A stretch of 64,000 nucleotides of DNA, taken from NCBI GenBank assembly GCA_903892415.1, contig CAITIQ010000377.1, positions 1-64,000 on the forward strand, read 5' to 3'. Positions 1 to 9,242 of the stretch are shown piece by piece (the stretch's first letter is position 1; every line of letters begins with the position of its first letter). Under the pieces are notes generated by a model. That model had not been told where the DNA came from. It saw only the letters and a program-made list of their open reading frames with translations, and ran no database searches. The translations under genes and the position numbers were made by a program. The stretch comes from an uncultured delta proteobacterium (GTDB lineage Bacteria > Myxococcota_A > Polyangia > Polyangiales > Polyangiaceae).

Positions 1-403
1 AGCCGCGAGCGAGTTTGCGTGCGACGGCAAAGCTCAAGAGCGGCGTGGTCGCGACCAGCGTTGCGACGGCGTACGAGGCGCCGCTCGCGACGTCCTCACT
101 GCTGATTCGCTGCAACAAGAAGCCCGCAAAGTCGCTGCGGACGAAGAGCACCGCCGGCAGCAGACTCGCGGCCAGCGCCAGTAGGAAGGCGAGAACCCGC
201 TGCCAGCGCTTTCCAGTGTTGAAGCGTTGCCAAATCAGCGTCGCGCAGCCGACCAGCGCGCCGACAAAGAGCAGCTGCCCGGCGTCGTAAAGGTGATGCA
301 ACCAGCGGACGCCGAGCTTGGGATTGGTGACTTCAACGATGAAGTAGACGTTGCACAGGGCGAGGGAGGCCCAGGCCCAGACCCAAGCCGCTGCACGTGA
401 CAC
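1..403 (-). CDS. Integral membrane protein, partial (runs off left edge)
   Basis: An open frame on the minus strand starts with GTG at 403, two bases after the TAG stop (408-406) of the upstream Fe-S gene, and stays open to base 1. This spacing implies translational coupling. The visible ~134 residues begin VSRAAAWVWAWASLALC and contain three or four hydrophobic stretches separated by short charged loops (for example WQRFNTGKRWQR), so it is an N-terminal membrane region. I do not recognise the family; the catalytic or soluble part, if any, lies outside the window. The + strand frame over the same bases is arginine/serine-rich and looks like its shadow. Confidence 0.6.
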   Translation of the reverse strand, partial: MSRAAAWVWAWASLALCNVYFIVEVTNPKLGVRWLHHLYDAGQLLFVGALVGCATLIWQRFNTGKRWQRVLAFLLALAASLLPAVLFVRSDFAGFLLQRISSEDVASGASYAVATLVATTPLLSFAVARKLARG

Positions 404-405
404 GA

Positions 406-2640
406 CTACTCGGCCTTCGACTTGGCCGCTTTCTTCGATGAGCCAGGCTTGTCGGTGGAGCACGAGGCCAAGAGCAGCTCAGCGATGTCGAGTTGCTTGA
501 TCTCGTCCTCTTTGGACTCGGCCTTGAGACCGTCGGTCAACATGGTCTGACAGAAGGGGCAACCGGTGGCGATCGTCTTGGCGCCGGTATCGAGCAGCTG
601 CAAAGTCCGCTTCTGATTCACGCGGTCCTTGTTTTGCTCCTCCATCCACATTTGTGCGCCGCCTGCGCCGCAGCACAAACCCTTGTTCCGATTCCAGCCC
701 TCGGCCTCGACCAGGGCCAGCCCAGGGATGGCGTTGAGCACGTCGCGCGGCTCCTCGTACACGTCGTTGTAACGGCCGAGGTAGCAGCTGTCGTGATAGA
801 CGACCTTGCCAAACTCCCCGCCGCTTTGCGGCTTGAGCTTTCCGTTCTTGAGTAGCTCCGCAAGGTAGTCAGCGTGGTGAACGACGCGGAACTTCGCCCC
901 GAAGTCGGGGTACTCGTTGGCGAGGCTGTTGAAGCAGTGGGGGCAGGTGGTGACGATGGTCTTGATGCCGCCCTGCTCCTTGTAGCCGTTGAGGGTGGCG
1001 ACGTTCTGCTCGGCCAAGGTCAGGAACAGGAACTCGTTGCCGGCGCGGCGCGCCGGATCTCCGGTGCAGGTCTCCTCTTGGCCGAGGATGGCGAAGTCCA
1101 CCTTGGCTTGCTTGAGCAGCTGCGCCGTAGCGCGAGCGACCTTCTTGGCGCGGTCGTCGTAGCTGCCTGCGCAGCCAACCCAGTAGAGGACCTGGGTATC
1201 GGGTTTGTCGCTCATCAGCGGGATGTCCAAGCCCTCGGCCCAGTTCGCCCTGTCGATGCGGGCGATGTTCCAAGGGTTGCCGTTCACCTCGATGCCGGAG
1301 AACGGTGCGTTGAGCTGAGCCGGGAACTCGCCTTTGATCAGCACCAGGTTGCGGCGCATATCGACGATCTTGTCGACGTAGCTGATCATCACCGGGCACT
1401 GCTCTTCGCAGGCGCGGCAGGTGGTGCAGGCCCACAGCACGTCAGGGTGAATGACGTCCCCAACAAGCTCCTTGGGCGGGGGCGCCTCTTGGCCCTCGGG
1501 CGGCGGCTCGGGCAGCTTGCCGGCCTTGAGATCCATCAGCTCATCGGCGCGCTCGTACACCTGGTCACGCAGGTTGAGCGTCAGCATCTTGGGGCTCAGC
1601 AGCTTGCCGGTCTTGTGCGCAGGGCAATTGTCGCTGCAGCGACCGCACTCGGTGCAGGTGTAAAAGTCCAAGATCGCCTTCCAGGTGAAGTCGGTCAGCT
1701 TGGCTTTGCCGATCGGTTCAGCGCCGGGAACACCCTCGTAGGCCTTCTCCACCATCGTGCCGAGCACCTCGGCCGAGGGGGCGAGCAGCGGCAGCCGACC
1801 GGGGGCGTCCAGGTTGCGGAAGAAGACGTTCGGGATCGCCGTGATGATGTGGAAGTGCTTCGAGAACGGCAGGATGTTCAAGAAGATGAGCACCAAGGAG
1901 GAGTGCGCCCAGAAGCCGAGGTGCGCGAGGAAGGTCAGCGTCTTCGGTGCGAGACCGGCGAGCGCTAGGCCCGCGGTGCTGCCGGCGGGGCTGTGCCACA
2001 AGAAGCCGATCGACTTACCGGCGTCATGTCCCAGTGGTGCAACCACGTCTTGGGCGCGTTCGCAGAACACGGCCTCGGGGCGCGCTCCAAGTACGGAGGT
2101 GGGCGGCATGTTGCACAGCTGCGAGACCTTGCCGGAGAGGGCGTACATCGAGCCGTCGTAGAGGATGTCGGAGACCATCATCGTGACGATGATGCCGAGG
2201 ATCAGCAGGCCCTCGCCGGAGAGCGTCATGCGAGCCTGCTTCTTCACCGTGCGGAAGTAGATGAAGGTGGAGGCGCCGGCGATGACGAGCAAAGCGATGA
2301 TGTCTTTGAGCAGGTCGTAGACCGCGCCCAAGGGCTGCCCGTGACCCAACACGAACATGCCGAAGTCAGGCACGAAGCCGCGCCCCCACAGGGTGAGCGT
2401 GCGCAGCAGCAGCACGCCAAAGCCGGTAAAGATCAGCATGTGGGCTAGGCCAGCCGTGCGGTAGTAGTGCATCTTCCGCTGGGCCAACGCGTACTCGACC
2501 ACGCCGCGGAGGCGCTCTCCGATGCGATCCCAGCGCACTTCGGGGCGACCGGTCGTCAAAAGCTCGAAGCGCTGCTTCGCCGTTAGGCCGAAAGCGGCGT
2601 TCAGAAACACGATGACGAACGCCATAGCGTACGGATTCAA
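406..2640 (-). CDS. Membrane (Fe-S) oxidoreductase, ETF:quinone oxidoreductase type (FadF/EMO-like)
   Basis: A 744-residue protein. An N-terminal membrane domain with about five to six helices (residues ~5-260) resembles the cytochrome b-like subunit of nitrate or heterodisulfide reductases. It is followed by two 4Fe-4S ferredoxin motifs, CTECGRCSDNCP near 329 and CTTCRACEEQCP near 405, and by two cysteine-rich CCG domains (GCAGSYDD, CPHCFNSL, CCGAGGAQ, CPFCQTML). This architecture is that of the FadF/DUF224 proteins, which pass electrons from electron-transfer flavoprotein in fatty-acid oxidation to membrane quinone. The start is TTG at 2640: AGGAG sits six bases upstream, whereas the in-frame ATG five codons later lacks such spacing. 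It is the first gene of an operon with the partial membrane gene downstream. Confidence 0.85.
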   Translation of the reverse strand: MNPYAMAFVIVFLNAAFGLTAKQRFELLTTGRPEVRWDRIGERLRGVVEYALAQRKMHYYRTAGLAHMLIFTGFGVLLLRTLTLWGRGFVPDFGMFVLGHGQPLGAVYDLLKDIIALLVIAGASTFIYFRTVKKQARMTLSGEGLLILGIIVTMMVSDILYDGSMYALSGKVSQLCNMPPTSVLGARPEAVFCERAQDVVAPLGHDAGKSIGFLWHSPAGSTAGLALAGLAPKTLTFLAHLGFWAHSSLVLIFLNILPFSKHFHIITAIPNVFFRNLDAPGRLPLLAPSAEVLGTMVEKAYEGVPGAEPIGKAKLTDFTWKAILDFYTCTECGRCSDNCPAHKTGKLLSPKMLTLNLRDQVYERADELMDLKAGKLPEPPPEGQEAPPPKELVGDVIHPDVLWACTTCRACEEQCPVMISYVDKIVDMRRNLVLIKGEFPAQLNAPFSGIEVNGNPWNIARIDRANWAEGLDIPLMSDKPDTQVLYWVGCAGSYDDRAKKVARATAQLLKQAKVDFAILGQEETCTGDPARRAGNEFLFLTLAEQNVATLNGYKEQGGIKTIVTTCPHCFNSLANEYPDFGAKFRVVHHADYLAELLKNGKLKPQSGGEFGKVVYHDSCYLGRYNDVYEEPRDVLNAIPGLALVEAEGWNRNKGLCCGAGGAQMWMEEQNKDRVNQKRTLQLLDTGAKTIATGCPFCQTMLTDGLKAESKEDEIKQLDIAELLLASCSTDKPGSSKKAAKSKAE

Positions 2641-3153
2641 GCGAGTCTCCTCTCAGTGGGCCGAAGCTCGGCCGGGGATGCGACGGAAGTGAACCGGAGG
2701 GTTTTAGGGTCACTGAACGCGGCGCGTCAACGTCGTGCCGTACGTGGCGGGCCTGTTCGTGGGAAGCGAGGCGGACCCCTTGTCCTCAAGAGGGATGTAG
2801 CCCTCGCGGTCAGCCGGCTTTCGCTCGAATGCCTTGTCCTCACGAATTTGCCGGCGACGGTTGGCCTCGAGTGGAGGCATTGCACGTCCCGTAGCCAGTC
2901 ATCGGTCGAACGTTCTGCGAACTCCGTGCAACGGAGGAAACGCGCTCGACTCGTGTTCGAGTCTGGTCCCGGTCACGCCACGCGCGCAGCGGGCGCGTTC
3001 GGGCTATACATCTGCCCCCAGCGCCTGTGCTAGCGCGCCAAAGCTCGATAAGGTTGGTCACGAACGAATGGTTGAGTTCGCCTCAAGGCATGCAAGGAAA
3101 CTTAGATGCGGATTTGCGCTGGAACGAGCGCAGAACGAACGCAAAGCGTGGCC
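2641..3153. other. Intergenic region between the divergent Fe-S gene and polysaccharide operon
   Basis: About 0.5 kb without a convincing gene. Open frames here are short, arginine-rich and start arbitrarily. It should hold the promoters for both flanking transcription units, but I cannot place a convincing -35/-10 pair. Visible structure: an 11-bp direct repeat CCTTGTCCTCA at 2778-2788 and 2832-2842, 54 bp apart, and an inverted repeat GACTCG-TGTT-CGAGTC at 2948-2963. An alternative ATG for the epimerase lies at 3106. Confidence 0.5.
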
Positions 3154-4236
3154 ATGACGAGGCGAAAAATCTTCGTCATGGTCGGAACGCGTCCCGAGGC
3201 GGTGAAGATGGCGCCCGTTCAGCGTTTGCTAGCGCAGTCTCAGCGCTTCGAGCCGGTGCTCGTCTCAACCGGCCAGCACCGCGAGCTTCTCGAGGGCGTA
3301 TTGTCGTCCTTGCAGCTCTCACCGGACCACCGGCTTGACGTGATGTCCAACCAGCAGACACTAAACGAGGTGTTGACCCGTGTAGTCGACCGGCTGAGCC
3401 CGCTGATTGCGGCACAAAAGCCTGCTGCTGTACTCGTGCAGGGAGACACCACCACAGTCCTCGCCTCGGCGCTGGCCGCCTACCACTTGCGTGTTCCGGT
3501 GGGCCATGTGGAGGCTGGGCTACGCACGTATGATCATGAGAACCCCTTTCCTGAAGAGGCCAATCGTCAGCTCGTCGACCGACTCAGCCGTTTTTGCTTC
3601 GCGCCGACGGAGCTAGCCAGAACTCAGCTCTTGGCCGAGCGAATCGAACCGGCCAAGGTCTTCGTCACGGGAAACACCGTGATCGACTCGCTGGTTTGGG
3701 CAGCCGGTCGGAGCCAAATCTCGCTGCCGCCCAACACCTTGTTGGTCACGTTGCATCGGCGAGAATCGTTTGAGGGCGCGCTGACCGAGATTTTGAATGG
3801 CGTGAGAGACTTCCTGGCGCAAGCCCCTGACGCTCGCGTGTTCTGGCCGGTGCATCCGAATCCCAATGTCGTGCAGGCGGCTCAGCTCGTGTTCGCTAAC
3901 GAGCCGCGCGTAACGCTGTCCGCCCCACTCGACTACGTATCGTTCGCTGGCGCACTTTCGACGGCCAGGTTGCTACTGACGGATTCGGGCGGGCTCCAGG
4001 AAGAAGGACCGTCCTTTGGTAAGATCGTCCTCGTAGCGCGCGATCGAACCGAGCGACCCGAGGCGATGGACGGTGGGCGCAACCGGCTGGTAGGCCGCAC
4101 ACGCGAGGGGATCCGTCAGCAGCTCGTGGCCGCCTGGTCGGAGCAGGCGTATGACGGTCCGCTACCAGCTCCGAGTCCGTTCGGTGATGGCCGCGCCGCC
4201 GACGCCATCGTTCGAATCCTGGACTCGGAACTCTGA
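3154..4236 (+). CDS. wecB: UDP-N-acetylglucosamine 2-epimerase (non-hydrolysing)
   Basis: Interconverts UDP-GlcNAc and UDP-ManNAc in the cytoplasm, supplying ManNAc-type sugars for surface polysaccharide. Family motifs appear in order: GTRPEAVKMAPV at the N-terminus, TGQHRELL, VQGDTTT, GHVEAGLRTYDHENPFPEE, HRRESF, PVHPNPNV, and the C-terminal UDP-binding stretch LTDSGGLQEEGPSFGK with TERPEA. The family normally starts one strand before GTRPEA, which fits ATG 3154 (MTRRKIFVMV). An upstream ATG at 3106 has a better ribosome site (AGGAAA) and would add 16 residues with no family counterpart, so the start is uncertain. First gene of a four-gene operon whose members abut or overlap. Confidence 0.93.
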   Translation: MTRRKIFVMVGTRPEAVKMAPVQRLLAQSQRFEPVLVSTGQHRELLEGVLSSLQLSPDHRLDVMSNQQTLNEVLTRVVDRLSPLIAAQKPAAVLVQGDTTTVLASALAAYHLRVPVGHVEAGLRTYDHENPFPEEANRQLVDRLSRFCFAPTELARTQLLAERIEPAKVFVTGNTVIDSLVWAAGRSQISLPPNTLLVTLHRRESFEGALTEILNGVRDFLAQAPDARVFWPVHPNPNVVQAAQLVFANEPRVTLSAPLDYVSFAGALSTARLLLTDSGGLQEEGPSFGKIVLVARDRTERPEAMDGGRNRLVGRTREGIRQQLVAAWSEQAYDGPLPAPSPFGDGRAADAIVRILDSEL

Positions 4237-4239
4237 TCC

Positions 4240-5370
4240 GTGGCCGTTCTTCACTTGGCGCCGTTTGATGCTTCGCGGTACCCGCCGCTGATCAACACGA
4301 TCCGCGTCTGCACACAGGCCGGGCTCGCTAGCATTGTTTTGGCGGCGGCTCCCATTCCGAACCCGCAGGTATTCGGCGCGGTGAAATTGGTCGCGCCTCC
4401 GCAAAAGCTGAGTGGACGGGCGCAGCAAGTGTTCCTCGCGCAAGCACTCCTTACGCTCGACCGCTCGCAGATACAGACGGTGATCGCGCACAACCTCCGC
4501 GGGCTGGCTGCGCTCGCGCTGTGGCCGCCTCTTGCCCGAGCGCGGCTGGTGTATCACTGCCACGACTTCGAGTTCGACCACCACGCGGATTTATCGCTTG
4601 CCGCACGTGCGCTCTTGCTGATGGAGCGGGCGATGGCACGGCGGGTCGATCAGATCTGGGTGCCGGCGATCGAGCGCATACAGTTCGCGCGAGAACGGCA
4701 CCTGCCACTCCCGCTCGTCGTGAAGAACTGCCCGACAGTGGTGCAAGATGTGGTGAGAAGTCCAAGGCTTCGTCAGTTCGTGGCAGCGAACTCGCAGGAC
4801 GGCTCTCGTTCCGTTCGCGTAGTGGTTCGTCATGGGAACATCGGTCCACCGCACTGCATTCTAGAGACGGTCGAAGCGCTGGCGCTGTTGCCGGCCGACG
4901 TTGTGTTCGTCGTCGTCGGCGATGGCGAGCGAGCCTACATCGAGCGTTGTTTGGCGCGAGCCAAGGAGCTTGGCGTTGACTCCAGGCTCTTTTTCCACCC
5001 GTTCGTTCCGCACAATGAGCTGCTCTCACTGATTGCAGACGCTGACGTCGCGAGTGGCTTGTACGCCCCGCTTGAACTCAACGCGCAATGGCCGGCGCCC
5101 AACAAGGTTTTCGAGAGTATGGCCGTGGGGGTTCCGGTGCTCGTGGCTGCTGGAAATTCGGTCGCCGACGATGTAACGCGGGCAGCCGCAGGACTCGCCG
5201 TGAGGCTTGGGTCGACCGAGAGGATCGCTGAAGCGCTCGGAAGGCTATTGGCTGGAGACGCCTTCTCCCGCAGCTGCGCTGCCGCGGCACGGCGCGCCCA
5301 TCTGAGCGAGCTGAACTACGAGACCCAGCTTCGGCAAACCCTGCTGGGTGGCCGTCTAGCTGCGCTATGA
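4240..5370 (+). CDS. Glycosyltransferase, GT4-like (GT-B fold)
   Basis: 376 residues, GTG start three bases after the epimerase stop. The C-terminal half has the GT-B/GT4 layout: a GD-type turn (VVVGDGERAYIE near residue 225), a hydrophobic PFVPHNELLSLIADADV segment and the nucleotide-sugar binding stretch APNKVFESMAVGVPVLV. The N-terminal half contains the acceptor-side motif YHCHDFE. It probably transfers a sugar to a lipid-linked glycan on the inner face of the membrane; donor and linkage cannot be read from sequence. Its stop overlaps the ATG of the flippase gene. The GC content looks somewhat lower than in the flanking housekeeping genes, as is common for polysaccharide clusters. Confidence 0.82.
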   Translation: MAVLHLAPFDASRYPPLINTIRVCTQAGLASIVLAAAPIPNPQVFGAVKLVAPPQKLSGRAQQVFLAQALLTLDRSQIQTVIAHNLRGLAALALWPPLARARLVYHCHDFEFDHHADLSLAARALLLMERAMARRVDQIWVPAIERIQFARERHLPLPLVVKNCPTVVQDVVRSPRLRQFVAANSQDGSRSVRVVVRHGNIGPPHCILETVEALALLPADVVFVVVGDGERAYIERCLARAKELGVDSRLFFHPFVPHNELLSLIADADVASGLYAPLELNAQWPAPNKVFESMAVGVPVLVAAGNSVADDVTRAAAGLAVRLGSTERIAEALGRLLAGDAFSRSCAAAARRAHLSELNYETQLRQTLLGGRLAAL

Positions 5371-6893
5371 GTCTCCGACTCGCTATCCACGCGTCGGCCA
5401 TCTCGCACGTGGTGACGATCGCGTCCGGGCTCCTGTCAGTCCCGCTCTTCTTGTCGGCGTTCGGTCTGCAGAATTTCGGCTTCTGGTCGGCGTTGCTCGG
5501 CTTGAGTTCGTATTTGTCCCTGCTCAACTTCGGGGTTGCCCAGGCCGTGTCGAGTGGAGCCTCCCGTGCTCCAAAAAACAGCCCGACGGCGGTCCCGCGA
5601 CTCGTTCAACAGGGACTTCGTTTCTATGTTCGGGTCAGCGCCGTCGCGATTCCGGTGGCCGCGGTCGTTGGGCTATCGTGCCCTTGGTCTGCTTGGTTCG
5701 GAATGGGGGAAGCCAACGACCTGAGCAGCCGACTGGCTGCGGCGGCCGTCTTCACAACCTTCTTGCTCGAGCTTCCTTTCACGGTGTTTCGCGCTTCACT
5801 GTCCGGTGCTGGCTACGTCGCAACCGAGCGGATGCTGGGGATTACGTTATTGCTCGCGCGCTTGGCGATGAGCTTTGTGTTTTCGCGCATGCACCCGCCA
5901 CTGTGGCTCGCGGTGCTGGCGCTTTCCTCGTTGAACCTCGGTGCCAGTGCCATCACTTGTTTGGCTTTGCGTCGACACTTTCCGCTGCTGCTCTCTCCAC
6001 TCCCGAGCCATGACAGTCCGACGTCGGAGGCGGTCGACGCGGAGCAGGGGAATGGTGACCGCTTTGGTTCCATCAGCCGTGATTTTTTCATCCTGCAGAT
6101 CGCTGGCGCATTGGTGTGGTCGACGGATGCGTTGATCGCCGGAATCGCCCTGGACACCACTGCTGCGGCCCATGTCGCGACCGCGTGGCGAGTGATAAGT
6201 ATCGTACTTTCTGTTGGCGCGATCGTGGCGCCTGCTGTTGCACCCACGCTCGCGCAACTTTGGAGTTCTGGGGAAAAAGAGCGGGCGCGCGCCTTGTCTA
6301 TGGAGGCTGCACAGGTCGTGTTTGCGTTGATGATCGTGGGCACACTGGGCCTCTCGACCACGGGGGCATCGCTATTCACGCTCTGGCTTGGCGAAGGCAA
6401 GTTCGCCGGGCAAGGCCCCTGGCAAGTCTACTCGGCGATCATCGTGGTGCAGGCGTTGCTCGTCATCCCCGATGCCTTCGTAACGCAGTCGGCTTCCCAT
6501 CGAGGGTACGCCCGATTCACCGTGGTCGAGGCCCTATTGAAGATCAGTTCAAGCCTCGTGCTCATGCACTTCTTCGGGTTGATCGGACTTCCGCTGGGCA
6601 CCATCCTCAGTCGCGCGGCGACCACCTTGTGGCTGCTCCCAACGGTTTTCGTGAAAGCAACTGAGCAGAGTTTGACATCGTGGGCGCTCAACGTAATTCG
6701 CCCAGCCCTCCTGCCTTCATCTTCATTTCTCGCAATCTTCCTGATTGGGACAAGCGTGCTCGGCTTCTCGAGCGACCTTGCCACCGTGGTCACCGGAGTT
6801 GTTGCCGGCTTGGTTTTTCTCGTGGCGTTTGCGCTGTTTGGATTGCCGCCGCGGCTGCGAACTAGGCTCCTTCGTCGTTCCGAGGCTTCATGA
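5367..6893 (+). CDS. Oligosaccharide flippase, Wzx/MATE-like
   Basis: 508 residues, almost entirely hydrophobic with about 12-14 predicted membrane helices and short loops, matching the size and pattern of polysaccharide biosynthesis flippases of the MVF/MOP superfamily. It should move an undecaprenyl-linked glycan across the inner membrane. The ATG overlaps the preceding glycosyltransferase stop by four bases (ATGA), and its own stop overlaps the next gene's ATG in the same way. Context (epimerase, glycosyltransferase, methyltransferase) supports a role in exopolysaccharide or O-antigen assembly. No polymerase or ligase lies in the operon, so the full pathway must be completed elsewhere. Confidence 0.85.
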   Translation: MSLRLAIHASAISHVVTIASGLLSVPLFLSAFGLQNFGFWSALLGLSSYLSLLNFGVAQAVSSGASRAPKNSPTAVPRLVQQGLRFYVRVSAVAIPVAAVVGLSCPWSAWFGMGEANDLSSRLAAAAVFTTFLLELPFTVFRASLSGAGYVATERMLGITLLLARLAMSFVFSRMHPPLWLAVLALSSLNLGASAITCLALRRHFPLLLSPLPSHDSPTSEAVDAEQGNGDRFGSISRDFFILQIAGALVWSTDALIAGIALDTTAAAHVATAWRVISIVLSVGAIVAPAVAPTLAQLWSSGEKERARALSMEAAQVVFALMIVGTLGLSTTGASLFTLWLGEGKFAGQGPWQVYSAIIVVQALLVIPDAFVTQSASHRGYARFTVVEALLKISSSLVLMHFFGLIGLPLGTILSRAATTLWLLPTVFVKATEQSLTSWALNVIRPALLPSSSFLAIFLIGTSVLGFSSDLATVVTGVVAGLVFLVAFALFGLPPRLRTRLLRRSEAS

Positions 6894-7840
6894 CCCGTAC
6901 GCTCGAGTTACTTGATGCACGTATTCCAGCTTGGAATCTGGATGAGTTGTTGGTCCGCAGCTGTCCAATTTGCAGCGCAGCGGGGGAGGAGCGCTTTCGC
7001 CGTCCCGACCAATTGCTAGTCCGCGGCTGTAACGCCTGTGGGACCTGGTTCGTATCTCCGGCGCCTGATGAATCGGCGCTGGCTCGCTTCTACGCATCAT
7101 ATGCCTCTACGCACAAAGGCGCGCGACGTCAGACCGACGCGGAACTAGCCGCTGCCTTTCGCGCGCAAAGTCCGGAGAGTTCACTAGTGCTGACAGAGCT
7201 TGCCGCAACCATTCGACTGAGCGACGCCCGGCTCCTGGACGTCGGATGCAGTCGAGGGGCGTTCCTTTGCTGCGCGCAGCGTTTGGGCGCCAGAGTCCAA
7301 GGCGTGGATCTCGACGAGGAGAGCGTACGGTTTGCTCGGGAGCAGCTTTCGCTCGAGGTCAATGTCGGAACGATCTTCGATCTTCCGAGCGACCAGAGCT
7401 TCGATGCGATCACGATGCTCGACTTCGTGGAACACCCGCTCGACATTCGAGCGACGCTGAAGCGAGCGACGCAACTCCTGGCCCCTCGAGGTGTGCTCGC
7501 GCTCTGGACGCCCAACGGGTCCGAGTTCGCGCACACGGAGGCCCCGCTCGCGCTCCGCGTCGACCTCGAGCACATGCAATATTTTTCTACCGCGAGCATC
7601 GCCTGGATTGCACGGGACCTCGAGCTTGTTACCGTCCATCTCGAGACGTGCGGCCAGCCGGATTTCAGCCTAGCCAAGCCAGCGTCCCGGTTGCCACCCG
7701 TGCAGAAGTTGGGTACAATCGTTCGAGACCTGGCGCGTCGAACCGGTCTCGCCGACTTGCGGCGCCGGCTGTTGAAGCACCAGCCCTTCGAGGAGCGACG
7801 GGGCAACTACGCGCTATTAGCCCTGCTTCAAAAGCCGTAG
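6890..7840 (+). CDS. Class I SAM-dependent methyltransferase with N-terminal zinc-binding motif
   Basis: 316 residues. Two CxxC pairs near the N-terminus (CPIC at ~24, CNAC at ~45) form a putative zinc ribbon, followed by a Rossmann methyltransferase domain with the SAM-binding loop LLDVGCSRGAFLC near 115-127, acidic residue GVDLDEE after strand 2, and the DAITMLDFVEH motif. A similar zinc-plus-methyltransferase arrangement occurs in sugar C- and O-methyltransferases of polysaccharide clusters. It is the last gene of the operon, overlapping the flippase stop by four bases. Likely substrate: a nucleotide sugar or glycan; this is inference from neighbours. Confidence 0.82.
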   Translation: MTRTLELLDARIPAWNLDELLVRSCPICSAAGEERFRRPDQLLVRGCNACGTWFVSPAPDESALARFYASYASTHKGARRQTDAELAAAFRAQSPESSLVLTELAATIRLSDARLLDVGCSRGAFLCCAQRLGARVQGVDLDEESVRFAREQLSLEVNVGTIFDLPSDQSFDAITMLDFVEHPLDIRATLKRATQLLAPRGVLALWTPNGSEFAHTEAPLALRVDLEHMQYFSTASIAWIARDLELVTVHLETCGQPDFSLAKPASRLPPVQKLGTIVRDLARRTGLADLRRRLLKHQPFEERRGNYALLALLQKP

Positions 7841-7853
7841 CTTCCGACGGCGT

Positions 7854-7868
7854 TCCACCGAAGGTGGA
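7854..7868. terminator. Short hairpin between convergent genes
   Basis: TCCACC-GAA-GGTGGA, a 6-bp stem with a three-base loop, lies in the 44-bp gap between the convergent methyltransferase and TauE-like genes. It has no T-run, so a terminator role is only suggested by position. Confidence 0.35.
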
Positions 7869-7884
7869 CGGAGAACAGTCATCG

Positions 7885-8658
7885 CTAGCCCCGCAGCTTG
7901 CCCAGATTGGTCATCAGCATCAGCGCGCCGGCCAGGCCCAGCATGGCAAACACTCCGAGCCGAAAGCGCACGGCCGAGACTCGGCGGAAGGCGACCTCGC
8001 CTGCCGCGAAGCCGGCCAGCATACTTACGCCGAAGAGCGCGCTGGTGAGGCCGCTGCTCTGGGTCAGCCGGCCCTTCAGTAGGAAGCTGACCAGCAAGAT
8101 CGAATTGAGCACGAGCCAGAGGACCGACAGGGTTGCGCGAAACCGCGCTTTGTCCTGGCCAAGGGTGCGCCCCAAAACAAACACCACCATCGGGCCGCCG
8201 GTGGCAAAGGCTCCGTGCACCACGCCCGCCACCGTGAGCAGCGCACGATCCAAAAAAGCCGTGGGCGTTGCAGCGCTAGCGGCCGCGGCGGGCTGTGACC
8301 GGCGCAGCTCGAGCGCCGCCAAGGTGAGCACGAACACGCCAAAGATCGACTTGAGGATCGCTTCTCGCACGTGGCTTCCCGCGTAGATGCCCAGCGGTAA
8401 ACCCAAGAGCACCCAGGGCAAGATCTTGAGGCCTAGCAAGCGCAGCTCGGCGTGCGCATGGGTGCGGGCGACCAGCACTACGCTGAGCAGCACGTTCACC
8501 GGGACGAACCCCGCGAGCAGCACGTCGAGCGGAAGGAAGAAAGATCCCAGCGCGACGGCGATGATGGTGGAGCCGAAGCCAAGCGCTGTCTCGGAGGTGA
8601 AGGCGAGCGTGACGATCAGCAGTACGGCCAGCTGCGAAAGGAGCGGCGTGTCGTTCAC
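7885..8658 (-). CDS. TSUP family permease (sulfite exporter TauE/SafE-like)
   Basis: 257 residues with about eight hydrophobic helices in two similar halves, the pattern of TSUP proteins that export or import sulfite, sulfoacetate or other small anions. The start is GTG at 8658, which overlaps the TGA stop of the upstream deacylase gene (GTGA), so the two are translationally coupled. A longer open frame extending upstream reads through the ybaK gene out of frame and is not used. Substrate cannot be inferred. Confidence 0.8.
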   Translation of the reverse strand: MNDTPLLSQLAVLLIVTLAFTSETALGFGSTIIAVALGSFFLPLDVLLAGFVPVNVLLSVVLVARTHAHAELRLLGLKILPWVLLGLPLGIYAGSHVREAILKSIFGVFVLTLAALELRRSQPAAAASAATPTAFLDRALLTVAGVVHGAFATGGPMVVFVLGRTLGQDKARFRATLSVLWLVLNSILLVSFLLKGRLTQSSGLTSALFGVSMLAGFAAGEVAFRRVSAVRFRLGVFAMLGLAGALMLMTNLGKLRG

Positions 8659-9146
8659 TCTTCGGCTCGGACTTTCGAGATTGCTCCCAGTTTTGCGCGC
8701 GTCACCTTTGCGTACGGCTCGGGCGCGACGAGCATCTGCAGCCCGCGCATCCCCGCAGATACGCTGATGGTTTCGTGGAGGAGCGTGGCCTCTTCCATCA
8801 CCACCGGCAGCTCGCGTTTGGCGCCCAACGCAGTAACCCCGCCGCGGATGTAGCCGGTCAGCGGCTCGACCTCCTTCAGCGGCACTGGATCCACAGCGCG
8901 ATCTCCGACCACCTTCGCCAGCGCCTTCAGATCCAGATCGGCGCCGGCCGGCACCAACGCGAAGAAGGGCCCAACCTTCTTGCCGCGTACGAGCAGCGTT
9001 TTGACCACGCGCTCCGGCGGCAAGCCGATCTTCTTGGCCACCGTTTCCGCGGAGAGATCGGCCTCGTCCACCGCATACTCGACCAGCTCGCAAGCGACCC
9101 CTGCTCGCTCGAGGATGCGGACGGCGTTGGTCTTGCGCGAACTCAC
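8655..9146 (-). CDS. ybaK: Aminoacyl-tRNA deacylase, YbaK/EbsC family
   Basis: 163 residues, the normal size for free-standing YbaK/ProX trans-editing enzymes that hydrolyse mischarged Cys-tRNA(Pro) or related tRNAs. Diagnostic stretches are KTLLVRG near 50 with the conserved lysine, YIRGGVTALG near 98 and KRELPVVMEE near 110, followed by ISVSAGMRGLQM. The start is GTG at 9146, with GGAGAG about eight bases upstream. Coupled to the TSUP permease gene downstream. Confidence 0.9.
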   Translation of the reverse strand: MSSRKTNAVRILERAGVACELVEYAVDEADLSAETVAKKIGLPPERVVKTLLVRGKKVGPFFALVPAGADLDLKALAKVVGDRAVDPVPLKEVEPLTGYIRGGVTALGAKRELPVVMEEATLLHETISVSAGMRGLQMLVAPEPYAKVTRAKLGAISKVRAEE

Positions 9147-9242
9147 GATGGGCTCTCCGTGGGCCAGACTTCCTTTGGGAGGGAGTCGGTGTCATGCTGC
9201 GCCAGTCGCAGCTTCGGAAGCGCGCCGTATAGGACGAATGAA

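Noticed and set aside
15-290. + strand open frame at the left edge
   Set aside because: Low-complexity and Arg/Ser-rich; the minus strand over the same bases reads as a continuous membrane protein coupled to the Fe-S gene.
874-1968. 364-codon + strand frame opposite the Fe-S oxidoreductase
   Set aside because: Antisense shadow typical of high-GC DNA; the minus-strand product has intact ferredoxin and CCG motifs.
8659-9195. N-terminal extension of the TauE-like frame
   Set aside because: It runs out of frame through ybaK and is Arg-rich; the GTG at 8658 overlapping the ybaK stop is the natural start.
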